A stretch of 60,295 nt of DNA from Caryophanales bacterium UBA7476 (GTDB lineage: Bacteria; Bacillota_I; Bacilli_A; RF39; UBA660): the NCBI GenBank assembly GCA_002477275.1, contig DLOU01000046.1:25046-85340 (forward strand), written 5' to 3'. This document shows positions 25,003 through 32,642 of the stretch, piece after piece; position 1 is the first letter of the stretch; each line of letters begins with the position of its first letter. Made by a program: the position numbers and the translations under genes. The notes under the pieces are model-generated. The model did not search any database. It was not told where the DNA came from and saw only the letters and a list, made by a program, of their open reading frames with translations.

Positions 25003-25012
25003 TTTTATTGTT

Positions 25013-25672
25013 TTAAATATATTTACATGCTTCTTTAATGCTTAAATCACTCATTTGATTTTTATACTTGTTTATAAAGTTTTTTACCCAATTTTGATCT
25101 GTTTTTGAATATTCTCTTAATGCCCAACCAATAGCTTTATTTATAAAAAATTCATCTGTTCCAAAATTATTTACTATTATCTTTTCCAATAATTCATAAT
25201 CTGTTTTATCTTTTAAATTCAATTGATGTTCTATTGCAGTTCTTTTAATCCAAATATTATCATTTTTTGACCATTCAAGCATTAGTTCTTTTACTCTTGA
25301 ATCACGAAGTTCCACATCACCAATTACCTTACATAAAAAATCTATTGTATCCCACCAAGATTTAGTGATGATATAATTTTTAATCTTAGTTATATCTTCA
25401 TAGGAAACATATTGTTTCATTGCAAGTAAATAATCATAAACCAAATATTGAAATTCTCTATGATTATCTTCATAGCATTTATCTAAAAATTTCCAATCTA
25501 TTTTTTTTATTTTCTTTTCAGCCTTTATAAAATAATTATATACTTCTTTTCTTTTTGGAGTTGGTAGACCATAAAAATCAAACATGTTTCTCATATATTT
25601 TGACATAGCAACAGCATTCTCTTTATCTTCTCTTGATTCAAATATTTTTTTTATTTCTAAATACTTATCCAT
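25013..25672 (-). CDS. AlkD-like DNA alkylation repair protein
   Basis: This 219-residue all-helical HEAT-repeat-like protein belongs to the AlkC/AlkD family. Recognisable segments are YGLPTPKRKEV near the start, SWWDTIDFL in the middle, and FFINKAIGWALREYSKT near the end. These line the DNA groove in AlkD, a glycosylase removing cationic alkylpurines. An SD (GGAG) precedes the ATG. It is the only gene between secA-tail copy C and secA itself, oriented like secA and flanked by the GTGTAGA pairs, so I infer it was brought in as a cassette. Confidence 0.88.
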   Translation of the reverse strand: MDKYLEIKKIFESREDKENAVAMSKYMRNMFDFYGLPTPKRKEVYNYFIKAEKKIKKIDWKFLDKCYEDNHREFQYLVYDYLLAMKQYVSYEDITKIKNYIITKSWWDTIDFLCKVIGDVELRDSRVKELMLEWSKNDNIWIKRTAIEHQLNLKDKTDYELLEKIIVNNFGTDEFFINKAIGWALREYSKTDQNWVKNFINKYKNQMSDLSIKEACKYI

Positions 25673-25761
25673 AATGTCAACTCCTATATATTATTATATC
25701 ATACTTTTTATAATTCTAACTGTTTGTAAAACAATCTATATTCCAATTTTTCTCATCAAAA

Positions 25762-25783
25762 AAGTGTAGATAAAGTGTAGATA
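25762..25783. repeat. Paired short repeat GTGTAGA x2 (right end of AlkD cassette)
   Basis: AAGTGTAGATAAAGTGTAGA is the partner of the pair at 24980-25002. It lies about 35 bases from the secA terminator. Confidence 0.65.
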
Positions 25784-25817
25784 GTGTTGTATTTTTTACA
25801 ATTTTTGCAATTTTTAG

Positions 25818-25862
25818 AAAAAGAAAAACTCGTGTTTTTCCTTATTTTATAAGAGTTTGCGA
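25818..25862 (-). terminator. Intrinsic terminator of secA
   Basis: On the minus strand AACTCG pairs with CGAGTT across a loop of about 30 bases that can fold further, then TTTCTTTTTC. A homologous copy sits after secA-tail copy C. Confidence 0.75.
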
Positions 25863-25863
25863 G

Positions 25864-28359
25864 TTACTTGCCACAGCATTGTTTATATTTTTTACCACTT
25901 CCACATGGACATGGATCATTTCTACCTACTTTTGCTACTTTTTTAGGTTTCTTTTTTGATTTACCTTCTGAGTCATCTTTATTAGTACTCATTTTTTTTG
26001 CTTGTGGTTTTCTTTCGATATTTTGTCTAATTTCTGCTTTAAGTAAGAATACTGTTGTGTCTTTATCGATATTTTGAAGCATTCTATCAAACATATCAAA
26101 ACCTTCCATAGTATATGCATGAAGTGGGTCTTCTTGGGCATATCCTCTTAGATAAATACCTTCTCTTAAATGAGACATTGTATTAATATGTTCCATCCAG
26201 TAGTTATCAATTACTTGAAGTGATATAGCTTTTTCAAATTCATTTGTAATTTCTTCTGGAAGAATTGATATTTTTTCTTCATATTCTTCTACTACTTGTT
26301 TATATATTTTATCAATTAATTGTTCTTCAGTTAATCTTTTTACAGATGATTTTTTAATATCCTTTACTAATAAATTCTCATTAGCAAACTCAACTATTTC
26401 TGTTAAATCATCATCATTTAATTCACTATCTATTACAACGTGTGATTTAATTAAATCTTCTATATGATGTCTAAATGCATTAAGTACATCTTCATGAATA
26501 GTTTCACTATCAAGAATTTTATTTCTTTTTTGATAAATTAATTCTCTTTGGCTGTTCATAACATCATCATATTCAAGAATATTTTTACGAATATCAAAGT
26601 TATTTCCTTCTACTCTTGATTGTGCTGTTGAAAGCGACTTTGTTATTACTTTACTTTGAATAGCGTTATCCCCAAATCCCATTGATTGCATCATTTGTTT
26701 GATTCTATCAGATCCAAATCTTACCATAAGATCGTCTTCCATTGAAACAAAGAATTGTGTATATCCTGGATCTCCTTGACGACCAGAACGTCCTCTTAAC
26801 TGATTATCAATACGGCGAGATTCATGTCTTTCTGTACCTACTACACAAAGTCCACCTAATTGTTTTATTTCATCAGATAATTTAATATCTGTTCCACGAC
26901 CTGCCATGTTTGTTGCAATTGTTACAGATTTATGTAAACCAATTTTTGAGATTATTTCTGCTTCACGAGCATGATTCTTAGCATTTAATATTTCATGTGG
27001 TATATGAGCCTTCTTTAGGAAGTCACTTATTAATTCACTTGTTTCAATTGCAATTGTACCAATAAGTACAGGTTGCCCTGCTTCATATTTTTCTTTAACA
27101 AATTTTACTATCGCTTTATATTTAGCTGCTTTAGTTGCATATACTAAGTCTGGTGCATCTATACGAATTACTTCTTTATTAGTTGGTATTGTAATAACAT
27201 ACATGTTATAAATATCTCTGAACTCTTCTTCTTCTGTTTTTGCAGTACCAGTCATACCAGCTAATTTTTGATACATTCTGAAGTAGTTTTGAATTGTTAT
27301 AGTAGCTAATGTCTTTGTTTCTTGATTAATAGTAACATTTTCTTTTGCTTCTATTGCTTGATGAAGTCCTTCACTATAGGCTCTTCCTTTCATCAAACGA
27401 CCAGTAAATTGATCAACAATTACTATTTCTCCATCTTGTACAACATAATCTACATCTTTAGTCATTGCATAATTTGCTCTTAATGCCTGATTAATGTAAT
27501 GTACTAGAGTTGCATTATCTATATCATACAAATTTTTAATATGGAATACTTTTTCTGCTTTTTCTGCTCCACTATCATTTAAGCTAACATTTCTTGTTTG
27601 TTCATCAAAGATATAGTCTTCTTCCTTTTTAAGACTTTTTACAAATCTATCTGCATCAATGTATAAATTTGCACTATTCATCTGTCCACCAGATATTATT
27701 AAAGGAGTACGTGCTTCATCTATTAATACAGAGTCAACCTCATCGATTATTGCATAATTTAGTGGTTTTTGTACTCTATCTTCTTTTCTTACAACCATGT
27801 TATCTCTTAAATAATCGAATCCTAACTCACTATTTGTAGAATACATGATATCACAGTTATATTGTTCTTTCTTTTCTGCTGGAGACATATCTCTTAAGTT
27901 AACACCAACTGTTAATCCTAAGAATCTATGAATTCCACCCATCCAGTTTGTATCACGTTCTGCTAGGTATTCATTGACTGTAATAATATGTACACCTTTT
28001 CCTGTTAAGGCATTTAAGTATGCAGGTAAAACACCAGTTAAAGTTTTTCCTTCACCAGTTTTCATTTCTGCTATATTACCAAAATGAATTGCACAAGCAC
28101 CTAATAACTGAACGTAGAATGGTTTTTCTCCTATTACACGGAAGCATGCCTCACGTGCTACAGCAAATGCTTCTACTAATAAATCATCTACAGTTTCACC
28201 ATCAGCAAGACGTTTTTTGAATTCTTCTGTTTTTCCTTGTAATTCTGTATCTGTTAATTTATGTGTTTCTTCATCTAAAGCTTCTATTTGATCAGCAAGT
28301 TTTTGAAATTTTTTTAATTGTTTATATTCATGATCGAATAATCTATTTAATATACTCAT
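25864..28359 (-). CDS. secA: Preprotein translocase ATPase SecA
   Basis: This is the complete 831-residue motor of Sec export. It has Walker A MKTGEGKT, the DEAD-like DEVDSVLIDEARTP, the TAGMTGTA and GTIAIETSE motifs, NMAGRGTDIKL, and the arginine-finger region QLRGRSGRQGDPG. Its C-terminal SEC-C zinc tail is GRNDPCPCGSGKKYKQCCGK, which binds SecB or the ribosome in other species. It is preceded by hpf, as in Bacilli, but separated from it by a terminator, so secA has its own promoter. prfB, the usual downstream neighbour in Bacilli, is not here; the cassette region occupies that place. The SEC-C codons are the source of the repeats at 21.9, 23.6 and 24.8 kb. Confidence 0.99.
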   Translation of the reverse strand: MSILNRLFDHEYKQLKKFQKLADQIEALDEETHKLTDTELQGKTEEFKKRLADGETVDDLLVEAFAVAREACFRVIGEKPFYVQLLGACAIHFGNIAEMKTGEGKTLTGVLPAYLNALTGKGVHIITVNEYLAERDTNWMGGIHRFLGLTVGVNLRDMSPAEKKEQYNCDIMYSTNSELGFDYLRDNMVVRKEDRVQKPLNYAIIDEVDSVLIDEARTPLIISGGQMNSANLYIDADRFVKSLKKEEDYIFDEQTRNVSLNDSGAEKAEKVFHIKNLYDIDNATLVHYINQALRANYAMTKDVDYVVQDGEIVIVDQFTGRLMKGRAYSEGLHQAIEAKENVTINQETKTLATITIQNYFRMYQKLAGMTGTAKTEEEEFRDIYNMYVITIPTNKEVIRIDAPDLVYATKAAKYKAIVKFVKEKYEAGQPVLIGTIAIETSELISDFLKKAHIPHEILNAKNHAREAEIISKIGLHKSVTIATNMAGRGTDIKLSDEIKQLGGLCVVGTERHESRRIDNQLRGRSGRQGDPGYTQFFVSMEDDLMVRFGSDRIKQMMQSMGFGDNAIQSKVITKSLSTAQSRVEGNNFDIRKNILEYDDVMNSQRELIYQKRNKILDSETIHEDVLNAFRHHIEDLIKSHVVIDSELNDDDLTEIVEFANENLLVKDIKKSSVKRLTEEQLIDKIYKQVVEEYEEKISILPEEITNEFEKAISLQVIDNYWMEHINTMSHLREGIYLRGYAQEDPLHAYTMEGFDMFDRMLQNIDKDTTVFLLKAEIRQNIERKPQAKKMSTNKDDSEGKSKKKPKKVAKVGRNDPCPCGSGKKYKQCCGK

Positions 28360-28389
28360 CTAAACATCTCCCTTAATTTATTATTTTAC

Positions 28390-28421
28390 CAAAAAAAAAG
28401 CCTTTTTCATAGGCTTTTTTA
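28390..28421. terminator. Terminator between hpf and secA
   Basis: AAAGCCT / AGGCTTT with a 7-8 base loop is flanked by long A and T runs on opposite sides. It follows the hpf stop codon. Confidence 0.8.
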
Positions 28422-28429
28422 TAAAACTT

Positions 28430-28951
28430 TTATGATTCTAGTACTCCGTAGCCTCCATCTTTTCTCTTATATACTACACAATACTTTTCTTTTTCACTAT
28501 CCATATACATATAGAATTCGTGTCCTAGAAGTTCCATTTGAAGTACAGCTTCTTCTTCGTTCATTGGTTTTACATCAATTTTTTTATGTTTAATTATTTT
28601 TTCTGGTTCTTCTTTCTCGTCTTCTATATCAGTTACTTTTATTTCTTTAAAAGTCTTATTATGTTTAGAAAGCTTAGTTTTATTTTTTCTAATTTGTCTT
28701 TCTAATTTATCAACAGTTTTATCTACTGCTTTGTAGAAGTCGTCTTGTGACTCTTCAGAACGTAGAATTATGGTTTTTAGTGGGATTGTAATTTCCACAA
28801 TTTGATTAATATTCTTAACTTTTACTACTACACTTGCTCTTACAGATTCGCTATCTTTTAGGTATTTATTTAATTTTCCTAACTTTTCTTCTATGTAGTC
28901 TTTCATTGCATCAGTTACTTTAATCTTATCTCCTCTGATAATAAATTCCAT
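28430..28951 (-). CDS. hpf: Ribosome hibernation promoting factor, long form
   Basis: This 173-residue protein has an N-terminal beta-alpha-beta-beta-beta-alpha ribosome-binding domain (about 1-95; KVTDAMKDYIEEKLGKL...DDFYKAVDKTVDKLERQI), a charged linker, and a C-terminal dimerisation domain (about 120-173; PMNEEEAVLQMELLGHEFY...DGGYGVLE). The long form forms 100S ribosome dimers in stationary phase. The order hpf then secA is conserved in Firmicutes. SD GGAGGA is strong. Confidence 0.97.
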   Translation of the reverse strand: MEFIIRGDKIKVTDAMKDYIEEKLGKLNKYLKDSESVRASVVVKVKNINQIVEITIPLKTIILRSEESQDDFYKAVDKTVDKLERQIRKNKTKLSKHNKTFKEIKVTDIEDEKEEPEKIIKHKKIDVKPMNEEEAVLQMELLGHEFYMYMDSEKEKYCVVYKRKDGGYGVLES

Positions 28952-29004
28952 AATATCCTCCTCCTTATATATATAATACCATATTTTTTTTGGAATAAAA
29001 GTGT

Positions 29005-29376
29005 TTATTTTATTTTTTTTATGTATATTATTATACTACTAATAATAAGTCCTACTCCTACAATTAGATAAACCCAGATAAGTTTATTTGTTGTACCATA
29101 TATTTCTAGTACGCCTTGTAATATTGATCCTATTAGTAAAGTATAAATACCATTTGAATATAAACTGCTCTCTATATATCCTATCTTTTTGACTTTTAAT
29201 AAAATTACATATACAAATACTCCTAATATTAAAGGAATAAGTGGCGCTAAAATCATATATTTAGAAATGACTCCAAAACTGAAATGTTCATATATTATAC
29301 AAAATAGAAAAGTAATTATTGTTATTATAGTAAATACTTTAATTTTCTTTTTAATATCCAATGTAGACAATATCAC
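29005..29376 (-). CDS. Small four-span membrane protein
   Basis: This 123-residue protein has four hydrophobic helices and short basic loops. I do not recognise a family. The start is a GTG at 29376 with a good SD (AAAGGAG, 5-base spacing). It overlaps the end of the phosphodiester glycosidase gene by 26 bases, which implies coupling. With the glycosyltransferase upstream it forms a three-gene envelope operon. Confidence 0.65.
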   Translation of the reverse strand: MILSTLDIKKKIKVFTIITIITFLFCIIYEHFSFGVISKYMILAPLIPLILGVFVYVILLKVKKIGYIESSLYSNGIYTLLIGSILQGVLEIYGTTNKLIWVYLIVGVGLIISSIIIYIKKIK

Positions 29377-30268
29377 TTACACTCCTTTCTGAAATATTTC
29401 TTCCACTTGTAGTCGGGTTATTAATTACTTTTCCATTAAAATACATTGTTGAAGATCCTCCACCATCTAAATTATATGCTGTCTTAATATTTAATTTTTG
29501 AGCTAATGTTGCTAGTTCATATAAAGATAAACCTTCACTTTCAGATGTTCTACCATCACTAACTATAAATACATAGTGTAAGTTGTCAATCATTCCAATT
29601 AAGGTACGAGGATTGCTTGCCATACTTTTTCCTACTTCATCATTTTTAGTTACTGATATATTATAATTTTCTATAAGTGCTGGTCCAAATGAAAGCACAT
29701 TATACGCTCCTTTCTCTAGTAAACTTTCTAGACTTACATCTTCTTCTTTTATTATTTCAAATGATCCATCTTCATATATTACTAAATCTTCTTGATTACT
29801 TCTTGCTGTATTTCTATAGATTACACCATTTCTTAATACGTAACCTCTTTCTTGAGCTCCATAAAAATCTCCATTTATTGCAAGAATTGCATTATTATTA
29901 CTTGCAATAGTACTAGTATTTTCTTTTACATTTTTACCATATGAATTTTTTGCTAAAGCTGTTTTTAGAAATGAGGCATCACTTAATGTAATATCTGCGA
30001 CATATATTTTAGTATTATATTCTTCGTATGTTTTCAATTCTATTTTTATATTATCATCTTCATAACTAGTTTCGTTTTTTGTTATTTCACCACTACTTTT
30101 AGTACTAGTTTGTGTAATACTACTACTTTTTTTAACATTTGAATAAGAATTTTCTAAAACAAATGTATCTAATAAAGTATATATAGTAAATGATGTTAAT
30201 ACTATTAAAAATCCTATATTAAACTTTCTCGTTTTTATCACTCCTAAATATATATATTTTTTGTACAA
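29351..30268 (-). CDS. Phosphodiester glycosidase family protein (NAGPA domain), membrane anchored
   Basis: This protein has about 296-305 residues. An N-terminal hydrophobic anchor (about 18-40) is followed by a Ser/Thr linker and a NAGPA-type domain (about 70-305). Motifs include NGDFYGAQERGYVLRNG, PRTLIGM, VSDGR and NLDGGGSSTMYFNGK. Relatives cleave sugar-phosphodiester bonds; the bacterial substrate is often unknown but probably an envelope polymer. The open frame begins at a TTG (30268) inside the upstream gene. A GTG at 30241 is an alternative. Neither has an ideal SD, so the start is uncertain. Confidence 0.85.
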   Translation of the reverse strand: MYKKYIYLGVIKTRKFNIGFLIVLTSFTIYTLLDTFVLENSYSNVKKSSSITQTSTKSSGEITKNETSYEDDNIKIELKTYEEYNTKIYVADITLSDASFLKTALAKNSYGKNVKENTSTIASNNNAILAINGDFYGAQERGYVLRNGVIYRNTARSNQEDLVIYEDGSFEIIKEEDVSLESLLEKGAYNVLSFGPALIENYNISVTKNDEVGKSMASNPRTLIGMIDNLHYVFIVSDGRTSESEGLSLYELATLAQKLNIKTAYNLDGGGSSTMYFNGKVINNPTTSGRNISERSVSDIVYIGY

Positions 30269-31235
30269 TAAAACTTACAATAAAAAGTATTACTTCTGTT
30301 AATATTTTTGCTACAAATATATTAATACTTAACTTTTTAAATCCTGTTAAAATTAATGTATTTAGTATTAATATAGCTACTGCTAATAAAAAGTATTTTA
30401 CTACTGATTTATTCTTACTTTTAAAGACTAGTTTCTTATTTAAATTATAATTTACTGTTGCACTTATTATTCTTGCAAATATGTTTGATAAAATTATATT
30501 TTTTAATAATATAACAAATAATGTAAACATTAAATAATCAACTACAAAGCTTGTTATTGAAGATAGAGAAAACTTTATTATTTCCTTATAAATTTTATAA
30601 GAATCTTTTATAGTGTTAAAGTGTGATCCTTTGTTCTCATTTATATAAATCGTCTCTATTTCTACCTCCTTTATATTTATATTGTTATTATTTGCATTTA
30701 ATAACATATTCATTTCATATTCAAATCTTTCTCCATCTTGAGCTAACATATAATCCATTAGCTTATAACTAAATGCTCGTAATCCTGTTTGTGTATCATA
30801 TATATCTGCCTTTGATACTAGATTAAATACCATTCTTGTAATTCCATTTCCTAATTTACTTCTTAATGGTACACTCTTATTTCTAATTCTTTTTCCTAGT
30901 ATTAAGGTTTCTTTATTATTTTTTGAATACTCATAAAGATTATTTGCATCTTTTACTGTATGTTGACCATCACTATCTAGTGTAATAACTACATATTCTT
31001 TAAAATTATCTTTTACATAAGAAAAACCTGTTTTTAATGCGTGCCCTTTTCCTTTGTTTTCAGCATAACTAATTACTTTTGCATATTTTTTACATTCATC
31101 AAATATTTTTCTATATTTCTTACCACTCCCATCGTCTACGACTACTATATTATATTTATTTTCTTTTAATTCTTGTACAAGTGTGATTAATTTCTCATCC
31201 GGTTCATAAGCTGGTATTAATGCTATCTTTTCCAT
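30219..31235 (-). CDS. Family 2 glycosyltransferase fused to a GtrA-like membrane domain
   Basis: This protein has 338 residues. Residues 1-210 are a GT-A glycosyltransferase (IPAYEPDEKL, VVDDGSG, LDSDGQH as the DxD site, KTGFSY), of the kind that makes polyprenyl-phosphate sugars. Residues about 215-335 carry four membrane spans of GtrA type (SSITSFVVDYLMF...), thought to flip such lipid-linked sugars. The fusion would make and translocate a polyprenyl-P-hexose for decorating an envelope polymer. SD AAAGGAG. It is first in an operon with the glycosidase and the small membrane protein. Confidence 0.93.
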   Translation of the reverse strand: MEKIALIPAYEPDEKLITLVQELKENKYNIVVVDDGSGKKYRKIFDECKKYAKVISYAENKGKGHALKTGFSYVKDNFKEYVVITLDSDGQHTVKDANNLYEYSKNNKETLILGKRIRNKSVPLRSKLGNGITRMVFNLVSKADIYDTQTGLRAFSYKLMDYMLAQDGERFEYEMNMLLNANNNNINIKEVEIETIYINENKGSHFNTIKDSYKIYKEIIKFSLSSITSFVVDYLMFTLFVILLKNIILSNIFARIISATVNYNLNKKLVFKSKNKSVVKYFLLAVAILILNTLILTGFKKLSINIFVAKILTEVILFIVSFIVQKIYIFRSDKNEKV

Positions 31236-31302
31236 ATTAAGCTCCTTTCTTCTTAATCACAAGTATAGCATATAATCTAAACATTAAAAAAAAATTAAAA
31301 AA

Positions 31303-31327
31303 CAAAAAAACTACTAAAAAGTAGTTC
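31303..31327 (-). terminator. Intrinsic terminator of the cold-shock gene
   Basis: On the minus strand AACTACT / AGTAGTT with a 4-base loop runs into TTTTTTT. A further hairpin (GCTATA / TATAGC) lies nearer the stop codon. Confidence 0.75.
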
Positions 31328-31373
31328 TAAAAGATCTTTTAAGGGGCTATAAACAATAGTCTATAGCAAATGG

Positions 31374-31592
31374 TTATTTAGTAGTAACCGGTTCTTTTAC
31401 AGGACAAACATGTATTGCTTGAAATCCCTTTGGTGTACTAATCAAATCATAACTTACATATTGACCTTCGCTTAATGTCTTGTAACCTTCGATTTGAATA
31501 GTACTATAATGAATGAATACATCTTCATTGTCTTTATATTCAACAAAGCCATATCCTTTTTCATTATTAAACCACTTTACGCGTCCTACCAT
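31374..31592 (-). CDS. Cold-shock domain protein
   Basis: This 72-residue CspA-family RNA/DNA-binding OB-fold protein has RNP1 KGYGFVEY and RNP2 DVFIHYS in their usual places and WFNNEKG at the start. The C-terminus is slightly extended and ends with CPVKEPVTTK, unlike most Csp proteins. It acts as an RNA chaperone or anti-terminator in the cytoplasm. SD GGTGAGG. It is monocistronic, with a strong terminator. Confidence 0.95.
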   Translation of the reverse strand: MVGRVKWFNNEKGYGFVEYKDNEDVFIHYSTIQIEGYKTLSEGQYVSYDLISTPKGFQAIHVCPVKEPVTTK

Positions 31593-31750
31593 ACTGACAC
31601 CTCACCTTCTTTTACATCAGTTAACCAACTTTTTATTCTTGTTTGTGCGCATATCTAGTTTACCAAATTATATGTTTTTACTTATTTTCTTCCCTAAAAT
31701 GCTAGTTTAGGGGATTTTTTGGTAAATTTTTATTATATTTTTTTTATTAA

Positions 31751-31781
31751 TTACATATTGAGACTTTTCTAATTACATTAA
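31751..31781. promoter_or_regulatory. Candidate AgrA (LytTR) operator upstream of agrB
   Basis: Two direct repeats beginning TTACAT (TTACATATT at 31751, TTACATTAA at 31773) are 22 bases apart, about two helical turns. This is the layout of LytTR-family response-regulator sites. They lie about 70-90 bases upstream of agrB. The spacing fits but the sequence match is loose. Confidence 0.35.
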
Positions 31782-31841
31782 TTTCCTACTTCTTAGATGA
31801 TTATTTTTTGATGTTAGTATTTTTTTGATAGGGAGAATGTT

Positions 31842-32438
31842 ATGAAAGAGAAGTATTTAAATTTTACAACATCCTTTATTACAAAATATAACAATTATAA
31901 TGATGAACAAATAGAGGAAATTAGATATGGACTTGAAGGGTTATATTTAACTTTTACCAAGCTTGTTATAATTTTAATAATATCTTTAATATTACATATT
32001 ACTAAAGAATTAATTATTTTACTTGTATTATTTAATCTATTAAGATTTACTGGTTTTGGTTTTCATGCAAGAACAAGTTTAGAATGTTTAATATGTTCAA
32101 CTCTACTTTTTATTGGATTACCTTTTTTAATACTAAGTATAAATTTGAGTAAAAGCATATTATTAATTTTTGGTCTAATATCTTTAATTGTTCTCGGAAT
32201 ATATGCACCTGCCGATACTGTTAAAAGACCTCTTCCTAATAAAAAGAAAAGAATTATTAGAAAGATTTCAACAATTATTATTTCTTCAATCTATATTGTT
32301 ATGAGTTTATTAATAAAAAATTACAATATTTCTTCTTTATTTATAGTTGCTAATATGCTTGAAGCAATAATGGTTAGCCCTATTATTTATAAAATATTTA
32401 AGCAACCTTATAAGAATTACTTAAACTATAAGAAGTAG
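31842..32438 (+). CDS. agrB: AgrB, membrane peptidase that cyclises the autoinducer precursor
   Basis: This 198-residue protein has about five to six membrane spans and the AgrB catalytic pair H75 and C82 (GFHARTSLEC), spaced as in staphylococcal AgrB. A basic KRPLPNKKKR loop lies near residue 125. It cuts the AgrD tail and forms the (thio)lactone ring at the membrane. SD AGGGAG. agrD follows 53 bases later on the same strand. The usual agrC and agrA genes are on the opposite strand. Confidence 0.95.
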   Translation: MKEKYLNFTTSFITKYNNYNDEQIEEIRYGLEGLYLTFTKLVIILIISLILHITKELIILLVLFNLLRFTGFGFHARTSLECLICSTLLFIGLPFLILSINLSKSILLIFGLISLIVLGIYAPADTVKRPLPNKKKRIIRKISTIIISSIYIVMSLLIKNYNISSLFIVANMLEAIMVSPIIYKIFKQPYKNYLNYKK

Positions 32439-32491
32439 GCTTTAATATTCGAAAGAATATTTTAGTAATAAAGAATAAAGGAGGTATTTTA

Positions 32492-32611
32492 ATGAAAAAA
32501 TTAGCTGGTGTTTTAGGAGCTTTAGCTTTAGCACTTACTAGTGCTGCTAGTGTGGGATGTGCATTCTTATTAGTTGATGAACCAACTGCTCCAAAAAGCT
32601 TAATAGATTAA
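32492..32611 (+). CDS. agrD: AgrD, cyclic lactone autoinducer precursor peptide
   Basis: This 39-residue peptide has MKKLAGVLGALALALTSAAS as its amphipathic/hydrophobic leader, then VGCAFLLV with the ring Cys at residue 23, then the acidic tail DEPTAPKSLID needed for AgrB recognition. The expected signal is a thiolactone closed from Cys23 onto Leu27 or Val28 (a ring of five or six residues) with a short N-terminal tail. SD AAGGAGG is excellent. It directly follows agrB and ends 12 bases before the convergent agrC. Confidence 0.93.
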   Translation: MKKLAGVLGALALALTSAASVGCAFLLVDEPTAPKSLID

Positions 32612-32642
32612 TAAAAAAGAAGTCATTTGGCTTCTTTTTCAT
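32612..32642. terminator. Bidirectional terminator between agrD and agrC
   Basis: AAAAAGAAG / CTTCTTTTT with an 8-base loop. It follows agrD and overlaps the last codons and stop of the convergent agrC. Confidence 0.8.

Larger units (their letters stand above)
24438..25012. other. Gene-poor stretch between hsp20 and the AlkD-like gene
   Basis: It contains the hsp20 promoter and CIRCE element, the pair GCTCCAG x2 (24721-24739), secA-tail copy C with its terminator (24769-24856), and the pair GTGTAGA x2 (24980-25002). The sequence between 24860 and 24980 shows no recognisable feature. Confidence 0.7.

Noticed and set aside
21743..25860. Prophage or insertion sequence as explanation of the secA region
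   Set aside because: No transposase, integrase, terminal inverted repeats or phage structural genes are visible. The repeats are copies of the secA end with flanking word pairs, which fits site-specific cassettes better.
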